From positions 1-7,314 of the forward strand of contig DUKC01000041.1 in assembly GCA_013329495.1 (NCBI GenBank): a stretch of 7,314 bases of DNA. Reading direction: 5' to 3'. Positions 6,498 through 7,314 of this stretch are shown here, in pieces. The notes under the pieces are model-generated. The model saw nothing but the letters and a program-made list of their open reading frames with translations, made no database searches and was not told the origin of the DNA. The first letter of the stretch is position 1. Each line of letters starts with the position of its first letter. This stretch comes from Thermoplasmata archaeon (GTDB lineage: Archaea; Thermoplasmatota; E2; UBA9212). The position numbers and the translations under genes were made by a program.

Positions 6498-6695
6498 TAA
6501 GTAATATCGTTGTTTTTTTCGCGTAAAAATAAAAAGGAAAAAGAGAAGGTGATAACTTCTGACTGATAATGATTTTAGTTTCAAAAAAAGCGGGGATGTT
6601 GAAAAAAAAGTAGATTCAATTTTAAGGTTTCATCCCTTAATTATTCATTACGAGATGAAGCCGATTCTGAATGTTTATTCAGAGATATTTGTTCG
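6498..6695. other. A+T-rich gap with two small inverted repeats
   Basis: I see no convincing gene here. Two small inverted repeats are present: AGAAG/CTTCT around GTGATAA (6544-6560) and the 7-base stem TCTGAAT/ATTCAGA around GTTT (6666-6683). Homopolymer runs of 7 to 8 A or T (for example near 6510, 6582 and 6602) mark low-complexity DNA. The GGTGAT near 6549 looks like a Shine-Dalgarno core, but the only nearby ATG (6569) opens a 14-codon frame. Confidence 0.5.
6666..6683. repeat. perfect 7-base-pair hairpin after the Trp-rich frame
   Basis: TCTGAAT-GTTT-ATTCAGA is a perfect stem with a four-base loop. On the minus strand it lies 12 bases past the TAA (6698-6696) of the Trp-rich acidic reading frame, where a transcript-ending or stabilising hairpin might be. 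No T-run follows it on that strand, so it is not a classic terminator. Confidence 0.4.
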
Positions 6696-6965
6696 TTAAA
6701 TAATATAACTTATCATTTCTAACATATCTCCAATGAAAATATCTATGTCTACACCTCCATCGATGCCTGGGACGGAATTTAATTCGCATTCATCAGGTTC
6801 ATAGTACTGCCAGAAATCCCAACCAACACCATTCCATATTCCAAGCTCATTCCAAGTGTCAGGAGGATCATCGGTATTATAGTCCCAATTTGCAATCCCC
6901 AGATCATGCTCATTTAAAGAATCATCTAAATGATTTTTTGCTTCTTTTTTCTGAAAAAGAAGGTT
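6696..6965 (-). pseudogene. Trp-rich acidic reading frame lacking a start codon
   Basis: An open frame of 89 codons between TAG 6968-6966 and TAA 6698-6696, with no ATG, GTG or TTG near its beginning. Its composition is far from random. A Lys-rich start (FQKKEAKNH) leads to DDSLNEHDLGIANWDYNTDD, then DTWNELGIWNGVGWDFW and QYYEPDECEL, then GIDGGVDIDIFIGDMLEM and a hydrophobic end SYII. It has six Trp and many Asp/Glu, which suggests a soluble acidic protein or the C-terminal part of one. A TATA-like TATAAAAATA (7002-6993, minus) would start transcription near 6975, just ahead of the frame, so a promoter may survive while the start was lost. I do not recognise the family. Alternatives are a truncated gene, a non-standard start, or a frameshift near the GAAAAAAG run. 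Confidence 0.5.
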
Positions 6966-6992
6966 CTATAAGAGAGGGCGTCGTTTTAGTGA

Positions 6993-7010
6993 TATTTTTA
7001 TATTAAATAA
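6993..7010. promoter_or_regulatory. TATA region usable in both directions
   Basis: The plus strand reads TATTTTTATATTAAATAA. TTTATATTAAAT (6997-7008) is 17-28 bases ahead of ATG 7025. On the minus strand the same bases give TATAAAAATA, about 27 bases ahead of the likely transcription start for the start-less Trp-rich frame. A single A+T island may thus serve two divergent genes. Confidence 0.45.
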
Positions 7011-7024
7011 CATTCAATCTAATT

Positions 7025-7264
7025 ATGATTCAATCGGCAATAGAAGATGTAAGAACTTGGATATTTTTAATTTTGATTGTTATAGTTGCCGCTTCAATAT
7101 TTGGAGTATTAAAAGAATCAACGACAAGCGAAGAAGCAAAGGAAGTTATTGAGCAAACAGAACAAAGTTTCTGGACTTCCATTAATCTTATTATTGTTGG
7201 GATAGGTATTATTGGAACTATTGGTTTAATCATTCTTATTGTTTCATGGTTTAAACAAGGATAG
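7025..7264 (+). CDS. small membrane protein with two transmembrane helices
   Basis: 79 residues. Helix 1 is at about 11-29 (TWIFLILIVIVAASIFGVL). A polar loop with many Glu and Thr follows at about 30-52 (KESTTSEEAKEVIEQTEQSF). Helix 2 is at about 53-75 (INLIIVGIGIIGTIGLIILI and following residues), ending WFKQG. There is no signal peptidase site and no recognisable enzyme motif. The hairpin shape recalls small two-helix proteins of many kinds, including phage, plasmid and pilus-associated proteins, but no family can be claimed. The basic end (KQG) may lie on the cytoplasmic side by the positive-inside rule, which would put both termini in the cytoplasm. The start is supported by the TATA box at 6997-7008 with no Shine-Dalgarno sequence. 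It is divergent from the start-less Trp-rich frame. Confidence 0.7.
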   Translation: MIQSAIEDVRTWIFLILIVIVAASIFGVLKESTTSEEAKEVIEQTEQSFWTSINLIIVGIGIIGTIGLIILIVSWFKQG

Positions 7265-7274
7265 AAAAGTGACA

Positions 7275-7284
7275 TTTATAAATA
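7275..7284 (+). promoter_or_regulatory. strong archaeal TATA box at the right edge
   Basis: TTTATAAATA closely matches the archaeal consensus and lies 11 bases after the stop of the small membrane protein. It predicts a transcription start near 7305, probably for a gene outside the window. An ATG at 7284-7286 overlaps the box and opens a frame (MCEYSISERI) that is still open at the window end. If that ATG is the real start, the motif would instead be spacer in a two-gene unit. TTTATAAA is palindromic, so orientation is not certain. Confidence 0.5.
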
Positions 7285-7314
7285 TGTGTGAATACAGTAT
7301 CTCCGAAAGAATTT

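Noticed and set aside
6549..6613. GGTGAT followed by ATG 6569 as a tiny plus-strand gene
   Set aside because: The frame is only 14 codons, Lys-rich from A-runs, and the Shine-Dalgarno-like core is 14 bases away from the ATG.
6466..7024. CRISPR array or tandem repeats in the A+T-rich region
   Set aside because: No regularly spaced repeat is present; the similarities are only homopolymer runs and isolated phrases such as AAATGATTTTT (6471 and 6928).
7030..7275. Minus-strand 81-codon frame opposite the small membrane gene
   Set aside because: Its Ile/Pro/Thr-rich translation mirrors the hydrophobic helices of the plus-strand gene, and it has no promoter-like sequence of its own.

Overview
The window looks archaeal. 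The main evidence is a complete Hel308-type repair helicase, a family typical of archaea, together with archaeal TATA boxes (TTTATATA-like) placed about 22-31 bases ahead of several start codons. That spacing implies leaderless or nearly leaderless transcripts. No species can be named from the sequence alone.

Left part (about 1-2660, plus strand): an ambiguous gene fragment lies at the very edge. It is followed by a TATA box and a two-gene unit: a nucleotide-sugar C6-dehydrogenase (WbpA/WecC/UDP-glucose dehydrogenase superfamily) and, 3 bases later, a GT-B fold family-4-like glycosyltransferase. Together they suggest making an NDP-uronic acid and building a surface polysaccharide or glycoprotein glycan. 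Middle (2677-4845, minus strand): hel308 converges on the glycosyltransferase with a 16-base gap. All helicase motifs and the C-terminal helix-hairpin-helix are present, but the ratchet-helix arginine known from Archaeoglobus Hel308 appears to be replaced by alanine.

Directly upstream of hel308 (about 4897-5711, minus strand) is a decaying IS630-family insertion sequence. Its first reading frame (helix-turn-helix part) is joined to the second (start of the DDE catalytic domain) through an A7 tract that fits a -1 ribosomal slippage site. The second frame is then cut by a nonsense codon and further shifts, and the C-terminal catalytic third is missing.

Right part (about 5712-7314) is visibly richer in A+T and holds small orphan genes: a remnant of a short plus-strand frame, an unrecognised helix-turn-helix protein with a basic tail (minus), a start-codon-less Trp-rich acidic reading frame (6696-6965, minus), a two-helix small membrane protein (plus), and a strong TATA box at the right edge. 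This part resembles accessory or mobile-element-derived DNA. I find no tRNA, rRNA or CRISPR array. The less explored material is in this right-hand region, but nothing in it is enough to claim a defined new system.
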